DNA of 64,000 bases. Origin: Atherinomorus stipes (Eukaryota > Chordata > Actinopteri > Atheriniformes > Atherinidae). Below the pieces are notes generated by a model that saw only the letters and a program-made list of their open reading frames with translations, was not told where the DNA came from and did no database searches. Every line of letters starts with the position of its first letter. The stretch's first letter is position 1. The DNA lies in NCBI GenBank assembly GCA_023101725.1, contig JALJCO010003962.1, positions 727,001 through 791,000 of the forward strand, written 5' to 3'. Below, piece by piece: positions 1 to 63,149 of the stretch. A program made the position numbers and the translations under genes.

Positions 1-950
1 ATAAAAGACATTGTGCTGAAACTAAAAGTCAGATGGTCGTAGCTTTGTGCTGCTGACATGTGCATGCAGCTGGTGTGATTGCTCAAATCTGCTAAAGTGG
101 AAGCCAAAATGAAAACCATCATATTCAGCACATGCCACAGTCCTGGTATGAAGCTGACCTTGTTTGAAGTGGAGTGTGAACAGGGTTAATGTTGGAATAT
201 TGCTGTGCATGAGAACGTACCCAATGTTTAAGCCGTATGTGTTATCGTAACATCCACAAAAATGTCAAAATAATTTCCCAGCAGAATGCTGGACAGAGGA
301 TTTACTGAAACTCTGAGCGGTTTTGATGTGGCTTATTGTGTTTATCAGGAGCCAAAACTAACTTTCATCTTTTGAGGTAGACAGTGCATCCCACATTCTG
401 CTGATGGAAACCACATCATCTGTATCAAGTTTCTACTGCATGGAGTTAGTATAATAAATAAAACTTACAGTTAAAGATGGAACTTCTTACAACCGCTTCT
501 TGGATACCGCATGTGTGTCACGTTCATTTCTGTCAGCTTGTTTTTTTACAGCTCACTTTGACTTGATTTTGACCTAATTTAGTTGCAGTCTAGGTAGGGA
601 CACAGTTTCTCTCCTCTTGATGGAGCTCTTTTTCTACTGATTCAAATATTGAAGTGATGGTTTGCTTAAGTCTCTTATATAGTAACCAATAAGAATGCAT
701 AGAAGAGTTTCTGCTTTGCCTGATGTAATTACCTTTGTAGCAGAGTTTGCATTTATGATTAGGTCACATCATGGGATAAGTTATTCCCCACCATGCATTT
801 ATCTCTTAGTTTGCATTCTCTTTTTGCACGTGTGGAATATTTTCCTGAGCTGGAGGGAGCACACTGGGATGACCAGAAAGTGATGTACACTTGTATTTTT
901 CTTTTTTAACCAGAAACCCGTATGTTATTACAGGAATTGAAGTTGTGCAG
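1..950 (-). other. acsf3 3' UTR / downstream flank
   Basis: This follows the acsf3 stop in transcription direction. I found no canonical AATAAA or ATTAAA on the minus strand here. The only weak candidate is CATAAA at 752-757. The rest is unremarkable AT-rich DNA with no coding signal I can support. Confidence 0.4.
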
Positions 951-51506
<50,556 letters not shown>

Positions 51507-51603
51507 GTTTGAAATTTAACTGTTCATTACTATTTATAGTTGAAATCTCAAGATGGTTGAATCTTTGGTCACGTCCATCTCTTCATATCAAATCACATCC
51601 ATG

Positions 51604-52911
51604 CTGAAAAGAAGGGGGAAAAATTATGTTTAGTTATAGCATTCAATTTAAGCAACTATAAATCACACTCATAATCCCATTAACTTCCTGTAGCTCAAAT
51701 GTATCAGAATTTCCTTTTTCTGTTTGCTTGTTTTGTTTATCCTACAAACTGACAACAGTGAGTTGATAGAGATCTATAATTAGCTTCATTATGCATGTAT
51801 GCACAAACATGATTTCACTTGGGCTGTCTTTGCTCACATTGCTCAAGGAAAAAAGAAAAGTAAGTAAAGCAAAACAGGAATGTTAACAAAAACTATAAAG
51901 TGATCAACTTGCCACAAGCTGAGAGATCTGTGAAAGTCATGCATTTCTAAAACTATATGTATAAAACCGGCTGGACTGCAGTTCTCAAACACCAGAGTTG
52001 CCAACCCCTGGTCTAACCAGACTGATTCAAACATGTGCTCCAATATCAGCTCCTCCAGAAATGATTAGGATGCTTCATGGGCTGTAGGGTATCTGTTGGC
52101 TATTGTGTGGTAGTGTGGTTCAGACAGGGCAACATAAACAAACAACACAAAACAAAAAACTATCAGATCCAACATAATTTCTCCACGTTCAATGTCCAAG
52201 GGGAAAGTTAAGCTTTAAAGCCAGCCTTAAAAACAAATACCCAATCTGAAATTACAGGATTTTTTTGGTCAGAGGTTCAAAAGCCCTTTCCACATCCCAA
52301 AGGAAATCTTTGTTTTTATTTTTTATTTTCCATAAAAGAGCAGTCATGTGACCTGCAGCTAATCCGTTTTCATTGATCTACTTTGCTTTTGAAAAAAAAA
52401 AAAACTCGACATTAAAAGTACTAAAGGCAGTCTTTTATATCTGGCAAACACGACTATATTCACTGTCAACACTGTACAGGCACGCCACAATTAAACCCAC
52501 TATAGGGGGTCTTTTTCAGAGACTCGATTCAGCTCTGAAATATACCTAAATCTTTTTCAGCCTCTTGATATTTAGTCATTTTGTTCTGGAATACACTCAA
52601 ATCTGACAACGTGAGATTAGATAAACGACTGGAGACATGAGGCACAGCTAAAAAACCACGGAAAACCTGCTCTTAATATTTTCACCAAAGCTGCTGAGTT
52701 CAGTGCAGGTGTAACGTTAACCAACTCCTGGTCACTTGACTTTATTTCGCTAACTGGCGATGCAAACAACTGACAAGAGTAAAAAAAAAAAAAAACCTCG
52801 AAAAGCAAATTATTCTTTAAACGGAAAATGTCATGTAATTAATCTTTAGACGTGATAACATTAAGCAGTGAAAAGACGTCCTTAAATCATCATTTTGAAT
52901 CTTTATCTTAC
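51604..52911. other. acsf3 intron 1
   Basis: Short intron between the inferred noncoding exon 1 and exon 2. Near 51985-52020 it carries a small repeat scrap (GAGTTGCCAACCCCTGG) like the terminus of the CAGGGGTGC MITE family. Nothing else was recognised. Confidence 0.4.
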
Positions 52912-53010
52912 CTAAAACAAATACCGGTACTTGGTAGTGAAGGACGGTGCAGCGGCATTAATCAGCCGGTATGAAACAAGAGGAGACTACATGGTTCCTG
53001 CCTTTTGAAA
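52912..53010 (-). other. acsf3: Probable noncoding exon 1 of acsf3 and promoter area
   Basis: On the minus strand a consensus donor TTTTAG|GTAAGAT lies at 52912/52911. It would splice over 1.3 kb to the exon 2 acceptor at 51604-51606. The transcription start cannot be read from sequence, so the right boundary is a guess. No TATA box is evident. A CRE-like TGACGT sits at 53058-53063, just upstream. The gene's human counterpart also starts with noncoding exons, as I recall. Confidence 0.55.
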
Positions 53011-53058
53011 ACTCCGATATCCTGCAAGACTGTCTCGTGTCTCTTTTGTGATTTCGAT

Positions 53059-53063
53059 GACGT
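53059..53063. promoter_or_regulatory. CRE-like half site (GACGT) near acsf3 promoter
   Basis: TGACGT lies between the inferred acsf3 exon 1 and the candidate divergent exon. This placement suits a shared proximal promoter, but the motif alone is weak evidence. Confidence 0.2.
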
Positions 53064-53258
53064 TGTTCAAAATTTATAATGTAAAAGCAACATGTTGAGA
53101 TCGCGTTTTAAAAAGCTATAAGCCTGATTCAATCTGGTTCCCGAACCTTTAATGTTTAATATTATCCCTCATTAAATACTAACAAATTGGCATTTGGATA
53201 ACTACGAGAGCCAAATTAACTTTCATGGGCTTTATGGACAGACACTTGAGTCAACCAA

Positions 53259-53885
53259 ATGTCCTTTCAACCAGGTAAGAGTAACATTTAAAACAAAGCA
53301 AACAAACAAGCAAAGTGTGATCATTGTCTTGAAAAATGAACAACAGTCATAATGAGAAAACCTTTAGTCAGCTTTTTGAAATGAAATTTTATTCTGTAAA
53401 TTAAATATGCATTTAACAAAGATGAAACACAAACAGCCATATTCATAACTCTAATGTTGTGATGGGCTTTGCCTTGAGAGATACACCCTGGCCCCACAAA
53501 AGTAATGTGCAGAGGTCTGTAAATGTAGTTTCGTCCTTAATTAGATATGTGCGTGTGTGTGTGTGTGTGTGTGTTTGTGTGTGTACACACACATATTTTA
53601 TATCAGCATGACTTTTGATATTTTTTGTTTTCCAAATATTTAGGAATTGTTTGCAAAACTGCAGATTCAGTGGAAAAGCTGCTCAGCAGAGACAAGGATG
53701 GGAGTGAGATGTGGGGGGAGGGGGGTTGTGCAGCATATATCCAGCTACCTCACACAGCACTGCACTTGGCTTTAGATCACATGCCAGTCCTTCCACTTAG
53801 TGTGCCAACTAGCTTGGCTGGCTCTATCATCACAGAGCAAGTGGGCACATTCAGCCGCCAGCTGGCAGTCGCGGGCCTTAGATAA
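53259..53885 (+). other. Candidate divergent transcript next to acsf3 promoter (2 exons)
   Basis: ATGTCCTTTCAACCAG|GTAAGA at 53259-53274 ends in a consensus donor. The next good acceptor is TTTTCCAAATATTTAG, giving an exon from 53644. Joining them is in phase (MSFQPG, then IVCKTADSVEKLLSRDKDG) and stays open to a TAA at 53883-53885, about 90 codons in all. A further donor-like GGGA|GTGAGA lies at 53703/53704. The start is about 250 bp from the inferred acsf3 exon 1 on the opposite strand, the usual geometry of a bidirectional promoter. The peptide is not recognised. It may be a noncoding divergent transcript or chance. Confidence 0.25.
53552..53582. repeat. (TG)n microsatellite
   Basis: A GT dinucleotide run with one T interruption, within the putative intron of the divergent transcript. 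Confidence 0.9.
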
Positions 53886-56800
53886 GAGAATGGTACAGGC
53901 ATGGCACACGTTCAAAAAGTTTTCACTTCCCTCCCCAAACCCCCTACACTGTAGCAGAGGATGGCATGTTCCTAACGAAATTGGAGTCTTTGTTTCAGAG
54001 AACTCCCCTCCACTCACAGGAATAGTATCGTCAAACACCACTCGTTCCCATTCGTTGGGAAAACATTATTGGAGGGGATGTTATTGCTGCCCTTGCATGT
54101 CATTTCCAGAGAATCCTTTATCCGTGTGCCATTTCTATAGTCTGACCTTTTTAGATGGAGATGGAATTGACAGGTTTTCTAAGGATTCGATAAAAAAACG
54201 ACTGAAAGGCATCTTGGATGAAACGAAAAAGGCAAAGTCGACTCATGTTTTTGGACTCGTTTCCTGGAACTTGGCCATGTTTTCGACGTGTTATGTAGAA
54301 AATGGAATCCGAGCCAGCAGGAGATAAATTTACACTTTTTGGAGACATGTAGCAAGTGAAGGATAAAAAAAACACATACAGGTGTGCTTGTTAAGAGGGG
54401 GAAGACACTGCTCTCATAAGGAATAACGATTCCTGTTATTAGAAAAACATGGTAAGGCAAGACAAGTGAGCAGAAGCTGACGTTCTGCTGCAATGGCCTG
54501 CTGCCAGCGCACCATTCAGAAAAGACTATCCGAAACTGTCTCGCCAGTGATGTGCAGGATGGCCGCAAGCAGGCGCCAGCTCCCATCTTGGCATTGGACT
54601 GCATCTGAGAAAAAGAGGAAAAGCGGACCCCCCACAGATCTGTGAGAGAGGCTGAGAGGGTGACACAAACCGTGGGGAGTACCCAAGCATGTGTCAGGTT
54701 GGCATCAATGTGCGAATGTCTTGGCAAGCGCTCCGTTCTCTCCCCTCCCACCTCAGCTCACACACAAACACACTGTTGCCCTGCTTGGAACACATGGTAC
54801 ATCAGCAGCGGCATCTGGCCACGCTGACTCCTGGCAGCTGCGCTTCGTCTTCGCCAGTTGGGAGTCTTGGCACTGCCACTTCATCAACTACCTGTGGCTC
54901 CTCCTGGGTAAAAAGGCGAGCGATGAATTATTCCGAGGCTGCAGCTGCAAACTTGACTTTCATCCAAGAGATTCACTGTAAACATATGAGTGCCTCGCAG
55001 AACACATGCCACCCACATACTAATGCATGGATGACAGCATGGCTTGTGTTCTCCGCAAAGGGACTTTATTCTCCTGTGATGGAATGGTTCATTTGAGGTG
55101 AAAGATCTGCCCTGCGATGGCTCTCCGTGCTTTCAGCGTACGCTACAGAGGAACTAGCTGTGGACAAGAGGATGTCTTTTTGCCAAAGAACGGTGATATT
55201 AAAGCCTCAAGTATGAAGAAAAAACTGCTTTGAAAGTTTAACTCAAACTGGTCTCTTTACAAGGGATTTCCCTCCCATTCTTTTTTCAATAATCAAATTA
55301 AAGGCACTACTTCATGATTTATAATGGATGTATTTGACAATTTGGGGCATCTGCCTGACGCACTTTCAGCTGCTTTACAATGGAATAATGACCCACTCAC
55401 TTTGAAGATTACCTCCAACCTTGGAAGAATAATATCCTTTGTCTTTTACTCTTTTTTTGGTGAGGCGAGCTCTCAAAAGTTATAAATTGCAACTCCTTTT
55501 GACAGTTTAAGATGACAGACAGTGCCATGTGATTATGCTTTGTTCTGATCTGGATATTTATGTCGTCTATTGGATGCACGAGTGTGCCAACTGGTCACAG
55601 TCTCAGTTGATTTTCCTTGTTCAGTTGGCCTCACATGAAACCTTTGTCAGACATAAACTAAAAGCTTTCGTTTGAACCCGACTGTCAGCTTTTAGCCGCA
55701 GTGTTTAGTTTCAATGATGGTAGGTCACTGACTTGAGCTATTGAGCTTCACTTTTGGATCTGTTTGTGCTCGACACAAATGGAAGAAGACGACAATTTGA
55801 ATAAAAAATTATGTATCCTTGAAATAGCCTTGCTTTCTAATTTGTGCTCTGCTTTTAGCCTGTCAAGAAATGCATGACCCAATTTGAACTTGAATCTTGT
55901 TTGCATTTTATTTCATCTTTATTTCAGGAGAAAAGCAAGCTGTTAAAATCTGTCAAAATTTTAGCACATATGCAAACACACACATATTCTCACCTTCTTT
56001 TTCTGTGGGTGTTAGTCATCTGACAGTGACCCAGTGGGAGTTTTTTTCTCCATCTGTGTCAGTCTGACCCATTTTAGCCCTCGGCCATGTCCAACTGTTC
56101 CATGTCCCTAGCATATGTGGGGTGGCAGGGGATAAGTGAACCATTGCCGTGCGGGACCTGCAGACACACACTGCAGATTTAACACTGGACCCTGTCTTGC
56201 TGTCTGTGTGTGCTTCCCACATCATGTGCCATCACTTCTGCTGTTTCTGCTTCCTCTCTGAACCAGACATAAAGTGTTTTTAAACTAAAGAAATTGAATG
56301 AATTTGTCAAGGATCTTGATCATGTAATATTTTGATCAATTCTTGCTCATATACTTTAGGTGAGTATAAATTTGCTCTCACTTCCTCTTTGCTGATTTTC
56401 AGATGTCGTCATGGGTCTACATCTCATTTATTGTTTAACCTGTCCTGCTATGTATATGTCAGTATTTCTTCTCATACTACTAGCCTGGCTCCAACTGGGA
56501 CCCTGCGTAGGTGGACAGACGGGCTTCACCATCGGTGCAGATCATAACACTAGCCAGTGAGGGCAGAATTGGCCCATCTGAGGAGAAATTGGGGGATTTT
56601 CCAAGTGGTCCATGCTGGCAGATGAGATGGTTTCATTGCACCGAGCCAGGACCCACAGGGGACCAAGGGGTGTGAGGCACATATGGGCAAACAGGCTGCT
56701 GATGAGCTGCTTATATGAGCCTCTCATCATGGCCTTGGAGAGAGATGTCTCCACCAGAGGATTTGAAGGGGCCGTGGAACTGCTCTGTCTGGGTTGGCAC

Positions 56801-59002
56801 CAGATCTTCCTTTAATATTGGTTAGACAGCAGATGTGTGTGCCCTTTTAGATGCATATATAAAATATGTTTTTCCATTGTGAACAGACTGAGTTTGAAAA
56901 CATGATGAAAATACCCACAATCTATTAAACTTAACTGGTTCTCTGAATAAGTGAGGTTAAATAGTTATTTTAACTGTAGTTTTAAGGTAACTCAACCTAA
57001 ATATATCTTATATAACTTCCTGACCTACTGGCTGTGATAAGATGTAGATTGCTCCACTTTCTTAATGGCTTATTGATTCTCTTCTTCTCCCTTTACCTTT
57101 TACAAAGGGGACTGGAAAATATTCTGCCAGATGGACATTAAACTTTCCTAAGTTATCTCAATAACTCTGACTTTTTATTGTATCTGAATGTTGAAATCTG
57201 TCAACCAAGCAAACATGGCAACACCATCAGGTTGCGTCATTCAACCATCCATCTTTTCACAGTGATGTTTGTTTAGAAATTGATACATTTTGCAACAGAA
57301 AAATACTGTAATAATAAGTGTTTAACTTAGGTGAAACAGCAAGAAAAAAAATACTCCCTACACGTCCTCTTCTTATGTTCTTTTTAAAAATTATTTTTCT
57401 ACTTGCCAGCCATCTGTTTCGGTCCATCTCCTACAAACATGCACATGCAGCACAGTCAGCCACACAAACTCATTCACCCTTAACCTACACTCATACAAAG
57501 ACACACACAAGCACACACACTCACTCTGATGCTGCCAGGCTGCTTGGGTGGTGTGCTGTTCTCTGGGAGACAGTGCCATATGCTGTCTAGCTTCACAGGG
57601 AGGGCAGAGCCTGCCGCTGCACTGTTGTCCTGTCTCACAGGGAAACCCACAGCAGTACAATACCTCACCTAATGTCAATGCAAACCTCAACCTATTTTCG
57701 TGTAACTGGATTTGAAATTACAAATTTCTAATAACAGCACTGGAAATAAACACTTAAAAAACAGGAGCCTTTTTTTCACACGTAGCCTACCTGTTTATAG
57801 ACACTGCCCTTCACAAATCAATGAGGAAGGAGGCCTTTACCATCAGTTTTCAACACCCAGTCATGTGGTGGATTTACAAGTCATTACCTGAACTACCACA
57901 TTACTGTGCAGCATTGGTGTAAAAATAAGTTAATATGTGTCAGTTTGATAAGACATCATATCCTGTAATCCCACTTGCTGTGACAGATCCTGAATTCTAA
58001 CACGTTTATGTCCGAGATTCGTTCATTCATTTTATTCAAAATTGGAAAACAAAAAAATGATTTTTTCAGAAATATAAAACAGGAAAAAACTAAAATCAGG
58101 CTCTTTTTGCACTTTTGATTCGAAGTTAATATTTGGAAAAATGAGAAAAAAGACCCATGGTTTCTATGACTCGGAAGTTGCCATTTCCTGTGTTGTCCCA
58201 GTGGCAATACAATATCATATGGGCTCAGTATAGCAGTACAGTGGTTACCAAACTTTTTGAGGGACAGCCCGCAAGATAACTTAGTATTCAACAGGTTTTT
58301 CAGATTTTTCCTTCCTGCTCTGGTCACAATCAGCCATTATACCGATAAAATGGCATCTCCCTTTTGTATTCTTGCCGGAGGGCATGTGGTGATTTGGTGC
58401 GTTACCACCACCAACTGGTAAAGAGTGTGGACCAGAATGTTAGATGAGAGTGGTTAATGGACAATATGCACAACTCCTGAGCTTAAGCCAGCTCCTTTAT
58501 TTCTTGTCTTTCATTACTGGACAAACCGATTAATCCAGGTGTGTCTGGCCATTGTCGTCATGGTTACTGAGCCATCCTCTACTGTAACTGTAAGGCTGGA
58601 AAACTGTCAGAATCTTCATAGATAAATACTGAAGTGTTTTTTGGTGGATTTGGTTAATCCCTGTGGCAAGGCACCTGAAAGCCCAAAATCAGCATCTCTC
58701 GCCAAGATACTGCCAAACTCAGATTACTATGTGTAATCTATATTATACATATTTTATAATATGGATCTTTTTGGCTCAGGCACAATTAAACTCCATTATA
58801 TGAAAGATGGGGAACAACAAGAGGCATTCCTGATCTCCGGCTGCATTTGACATATAAAAAAAGTGCTCCAGAGTCTTGCTCACCATGAGGGTGAGTGGAA
58901 AATAAAGTTACATCATTCTGTGGGTTAACTTTTCCTTTAAAACCCTTTAGTAAAAACGTTTTTCTGGGCCTTCTCAGGGATCTCAACCATGTGGGTCTGT
59001 TA
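53886..59002. other. Intergenic region, acsf3-proximal
   Basis: No gene can be named. 53700-55150 has unusually few stops on both strands (overlapping ORFs of 175 and 190 codons) and no mobile-element signature. 56010-56250 and 56460-56820 are similarly mixed in composition. These could be regulatory or noncoding transcribed DNA. The remainder is AT-rich with a CA-rich patch at 57490-57525. Confidence 0.35.
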
Positions 59003-59560
59003 TGGGCCTTTTCCACTAACCATTTTCGTAACCCTTCCACACGGCACAGAACGCATTATTTGTGTTTCCTCTGGGAAAACCCGTTACGAGCCGTTACGAT
59101 TTTCCGCAGCCGTTTCAGAGCTGGCTCTAACCGTGCTGAACCTACACAAAACGTGACATACCTGACGGCTCTCCACTGATTGGTCAAAGGAAATTGTTAT
59201 CATATGAAAAAAATGTTGGAATGATTTTTGGAAATTTAAGTGCTGTCATTTCGACAATTGAGGACCCATCTCAGTGTGTGGAACGGCGATTGCCTCCCGA
59301 GAAAACAACAGCAGTAACACCTCAATATCATCCAATGCCTTCATTGTTGTTTTTACTTTACTGACCACCGTGTGGCACGGCAGTGACGTCACGGCAGTCT
59401 TGACTGTGCCAACTCCGCCTACTTCCAGGTAGTACACTAATACTTATCCTGTGTGGAAACAAAAACCGTCCTGTTCGTCTTTAGCACCGTGCTGTACTGT
59501 GCTGTACCGTGCTGTACTGTGCTGTACCGTGCCCTGTGCAGCTGCAATGGGAAAGGCCCA
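59003..59560. mobile_element. Harbinger-like MITE (558 bp) with TTA target duplication
   Basis: The ends TGGGCCTTTTCCA and TGGGAAAGGCCCA are near-perfect inverted copies. TTA at 59000-59002 and 59561-59563 is the 3-bp duplication of PIF/Harbinger. Near the right end a tandem array of CTGTAC(T/C)GTG (59490-59530) lies inside the element. Confidence 0.85.
59490..59530. repeat. 10-bp tandem repeat inside the Harbinger-like MITE
   Basis: About four copies of CTGTACYGTG, alternating T and C at the variable position. Confidence 0.85.
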
Positions 59561-59949
59561 TTAGTTTAGATCTTCCCTGATGTTGACCCAGGAAGTGGAA
59601 GTGTGTGACCCTCTCACTGACCCCACTGATGGTGAGTGGTTGAGCGCTGTATGACTTCTTAAAATCCATCTTTCTTTATTTGTGTTTTTCTGTAGTAGTG
59701 TTTAAGCACCACTTACAAGCTAGACATACAGTACACTACAGCATTTTCTGTGGTTTTGTGTAGAAAGATTTTTTTAAACGATCCAATCTTGATGGAAAAC
59801 CTTTTTTTCGAGTTTCCATGTGAATGACAATGGTTGTACAGGGAGGGAGTACAAGTACACCACAAAGTAGTGCTGTTCTAGCATGCAATGCAGCATGACA
59901 AATCTTCCCATTTTCTAATATGAACCAAGCTGTCATCTTTTCTTTAACC

Positions 59950-60235
59950 TAACCAAGTACTTTTGGCTCTTAAACCATTCCAAAACCGTGGAACAGTTTG
60001 CCTCTCCACATCAGAGGTGCCCAGTCTTTCTCGGGTTTTAAGTCCATGCTCAAGACCCACTTCTTTTCACTGGTTTTCAAAATGTAGTTGAGTTTGTTTT
60101 AATATTTGATTTTTATTATGATTTTATATATCTTGATTTTTACTTTTTCTATTTTTATTGAGCTTTTTGTTCAGCACTTTGGGCGACCTTGGTTGTTGTA
60201 AATGTGCTTCATAAATAAACTTCAACTTCAAGCAT
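59950..60235 (+). mobile_element. L2/CR1-like LINE 3' end
   Basis: It reads LWNSLPLHIRGAQSFSGFKS and then MLKTHFFSLVF, the conserved C-terminus of L2-type reverse-transcriptase proteins. A tail follows with CTTTGGGCGACCTTGGTTGT and GCTTCATAAATAAA. It is a 5'-truncated copy. Confidence 0.75.
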
Positions 60236-63149
60236 TGAATGAAACAGTGAGTCAAACCACAGGCAAAGAATAGAAGGGTAAAAGTAATTATTCTCAAATT
60301 AGCTCAAACTTATCATTTTAAATATGTTCCCTTTCACTCCTTTTTGCTGAGTGTACTGTTAGAATAAAGCCACATTATTATCTGTATCATTATGATAATT
60401 TATTCTGTATTATTACTGATATGATCATGATCATGTATCAATTACTGATTGATTATCTTACTGATTGATCATTTTTGTTGTTTATACATTTCTGGAATTT
60501 AATTGCATGTCTTATCTTGCTAATACAAAGAGACACTTGTATTACTGAATGTGCAGATGCATTTCTGCTCCATGAAAGATACATTTAAGAACTTTCAGAG
60601 CTGGGATGATGCTGAGATGACCTTGCCATGAGAAAACAGGTTTTAACTGTGTTTAGCTTTGTTTCTTCAGTTTGTATTTAGTCATGCAAGCTCCTCATTA
60701 GTAAACTCATTTGCCAATCTCACTAGTCTTTCTATCCTGATTTTACAGTCTTAGTGATTAAATTTCTTTAACAAGTGCCTTGTTGTTTGCTAAGAGCCAA
60801 ATGATCTAAAATGATATCCATATATTTTTCAGCTTTTTCAAATATACTAGACCTTGACAAAATAGCTGAATTTTATGCACACTTTGAGTTAACACAGTTC
60901 AAGCAAATCACAGAAATCTAGAGCCCCATGTGTTTTTGTTACAAAAGCTTCTCAAAGAAAGAAAAAACAAAAAATACAATACACACATTCAGCTCCCAGC
61001 ATCCTTTTCTTGGACAATATAAACAGCAACCATCTCTATAAATGAATCCTTTAGGCAACCAGTAAACCCATAAAGAGTTGTTGAAATAGATCCTAGACAA
61101 TGACTAACCTTACATTTAGAGGACCTGTCTGCCTCTGTTCATCTGCACTTGAGAAGTCTGAACAAATCTGAGCACCTTTGTGCACTTGTGTACTGTATGT
61201 TGGGATTTGGAGCCATTTCATTGTGATTTATATCCATTTGAAGAAAAGATGAGACTGACAGGAAAAGAAAGATGTTTAAATCATAGAGGAGAGTGAGTTT
61301 AGATACCTTTGGACCAGAGTACAGTGGTGATGGGTGTATTTGTTAAAAAGGGAATGAAGGGAAGTGGGTGTAAGAGTGTGTTTTGCAATGACTAGAGGGG
61401 TAAGGGACGCGTGTTCAGAATGTATCTTATCTGTGTGTTCATTACTACTTTGCATTTCAGGCAGAGAGCTTGGGTGCTCCACTAAATCGCAGGAAGGATT
61501 GTTAGACACGCGTGTTATTAATTTTTTCAGGGTCCCTGTGGCGTCTGTATGAATCTTAATGCTGCTGACTGGGCTGCAGCTCTATCGACTTTCTTTAAAA
61601 TATGAAGAAGCTTTGCTGGAAGCGCCTGGGGTCATTAGCTGAAGAGTAGGCGCAAATCCCTCACTGAGGCTGCTCTGGCTTCGCCATGTTAAATGCGCTC
61701 TTAAAATATTCATAATCATACTCTTGCCTGCACTCGCGCACACACAGACACATTCACACTCAGATACATACACACACAAAATGCACGCAGACAATGCACT
61801 AGGGACATCAGCAGATCAATATTAAAATGTATTCCTGTTTTGGTGTGCGGTTAATTAGCTGCGGTTCTTTTAAACCATGAAGTTTGAGAACAGATTAACA
61901 GTATCTTTTTGTACACAAGACGATATTTACTTTTGGCACATATGAAGCGCATATTGGAAGACGTGACATGAAAAACAAAATGACTATTTGATTTTGTGCT
62001 TGCACCTCTTTGATGCTTTACAAACATATTTTGGTGTAAAAACATTGAAAGTCTAATTAATTGTTGTTTTCCAATTATTATTGCAGACATGTTTTTTTTT
62101 TATTCTTTTTTTTTATCATGTCTGGATCCATTGATGATTTTGGTATTAACCTTTGATTTGAGAGAGTCTGAATGGGAGATGATGTGATTTTTAGCAAATG
62201 CAAAAACTAATCAGTTTTGAAGGTTTATTAAGCACTGCATCCATTAGTGTCTCCAACAACACTGCCGGTCAGATATTGCAGTTGATTATGGCATTAATTA
62301 GCTGTTGTGTTAGTTATATGAATAGTACATGATATGAATATTGTCTTATGTCTATGTGGGAGCATTCCTTGCAATATAGCATCTACATGAGGAGAATAGC
62401 TGTTGCCCAACCTTCCACAGAGAGCTGCAGACAACCTCTGATGACATGGATTCAGTCGGGCTGATTTGTCCCGACTCTGGGATTAGAGACGCATAACAAA
62501 AAGACTGGCTTCAGGATGTTATGGTGGAGTAAAGATGTTTTATTGTTCTGGAGGTGAAAATAAGGCATAAACACAAACACTGGTAAGCTGAAATGGAGAT
62601 GGGGTTTAAGATGCTGCTCAAATAAATGAAATCAAAGACAGAAAAAGCCTAAACTAAAGAAGAGCCAAAAGGGAAAAACCAATACAAAACTTATTTAGTA
62701 TTTCTAAGAACCAAAAAAAGAAAGGAGCAGCAACAATAAGCAAATAACTTTAAAGACATATGCCACCCCTGGGTGAAATTTAGCCTCCCCCCGCAGTCCC
62801 TTGAGTTGGACAAGTAGGCAGAAGTGTGTCCTAGCTGACCCAGTTATTCTCTGAATCTGGCAGTACTGACTTTAGCGTAAATTAGCATAGTTGCTGTAAT
62901 CTGGTGTATTCAACTAGCACCACTTGGCAAAAGTGAACTAATTAACTCAAGATTTTTTCCAATAATGTTTCGTGACCTGCACATTCTGATCGAGTACAAG
63001 TGAGAAACCGATTTCACATCAAAGGACTGACTAAGCCGCACTCAATAGGGGAACTATATGCCCCGGAAGTACAGGTAAATCACAGGCGAATCACAGGCAA
63101 AGCACCGCGGATAGTAGCAAAGGCAGCACGTATGCGCAGCATCCCCAAC
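60236..63149. other. Intergenic region, distal
   Basis: AT-rich with no gene seen. The segment 61540-61740 is free of simple repeats and of mixed composition, so it is a candidate conserved noncoding block. T homopolymers lie near 62090-62115. Confidence 0.35.

Noticed and set aside
54179..54751. 190-codon minus-strand ORF upstream of acsf3
   Set aside because: A longer plus-strand ORF overlaps it antisense, composition is Cys/Ser/Phe-rich without domains, and no splice partners were found. Kept only as part of the ORF-dense island.
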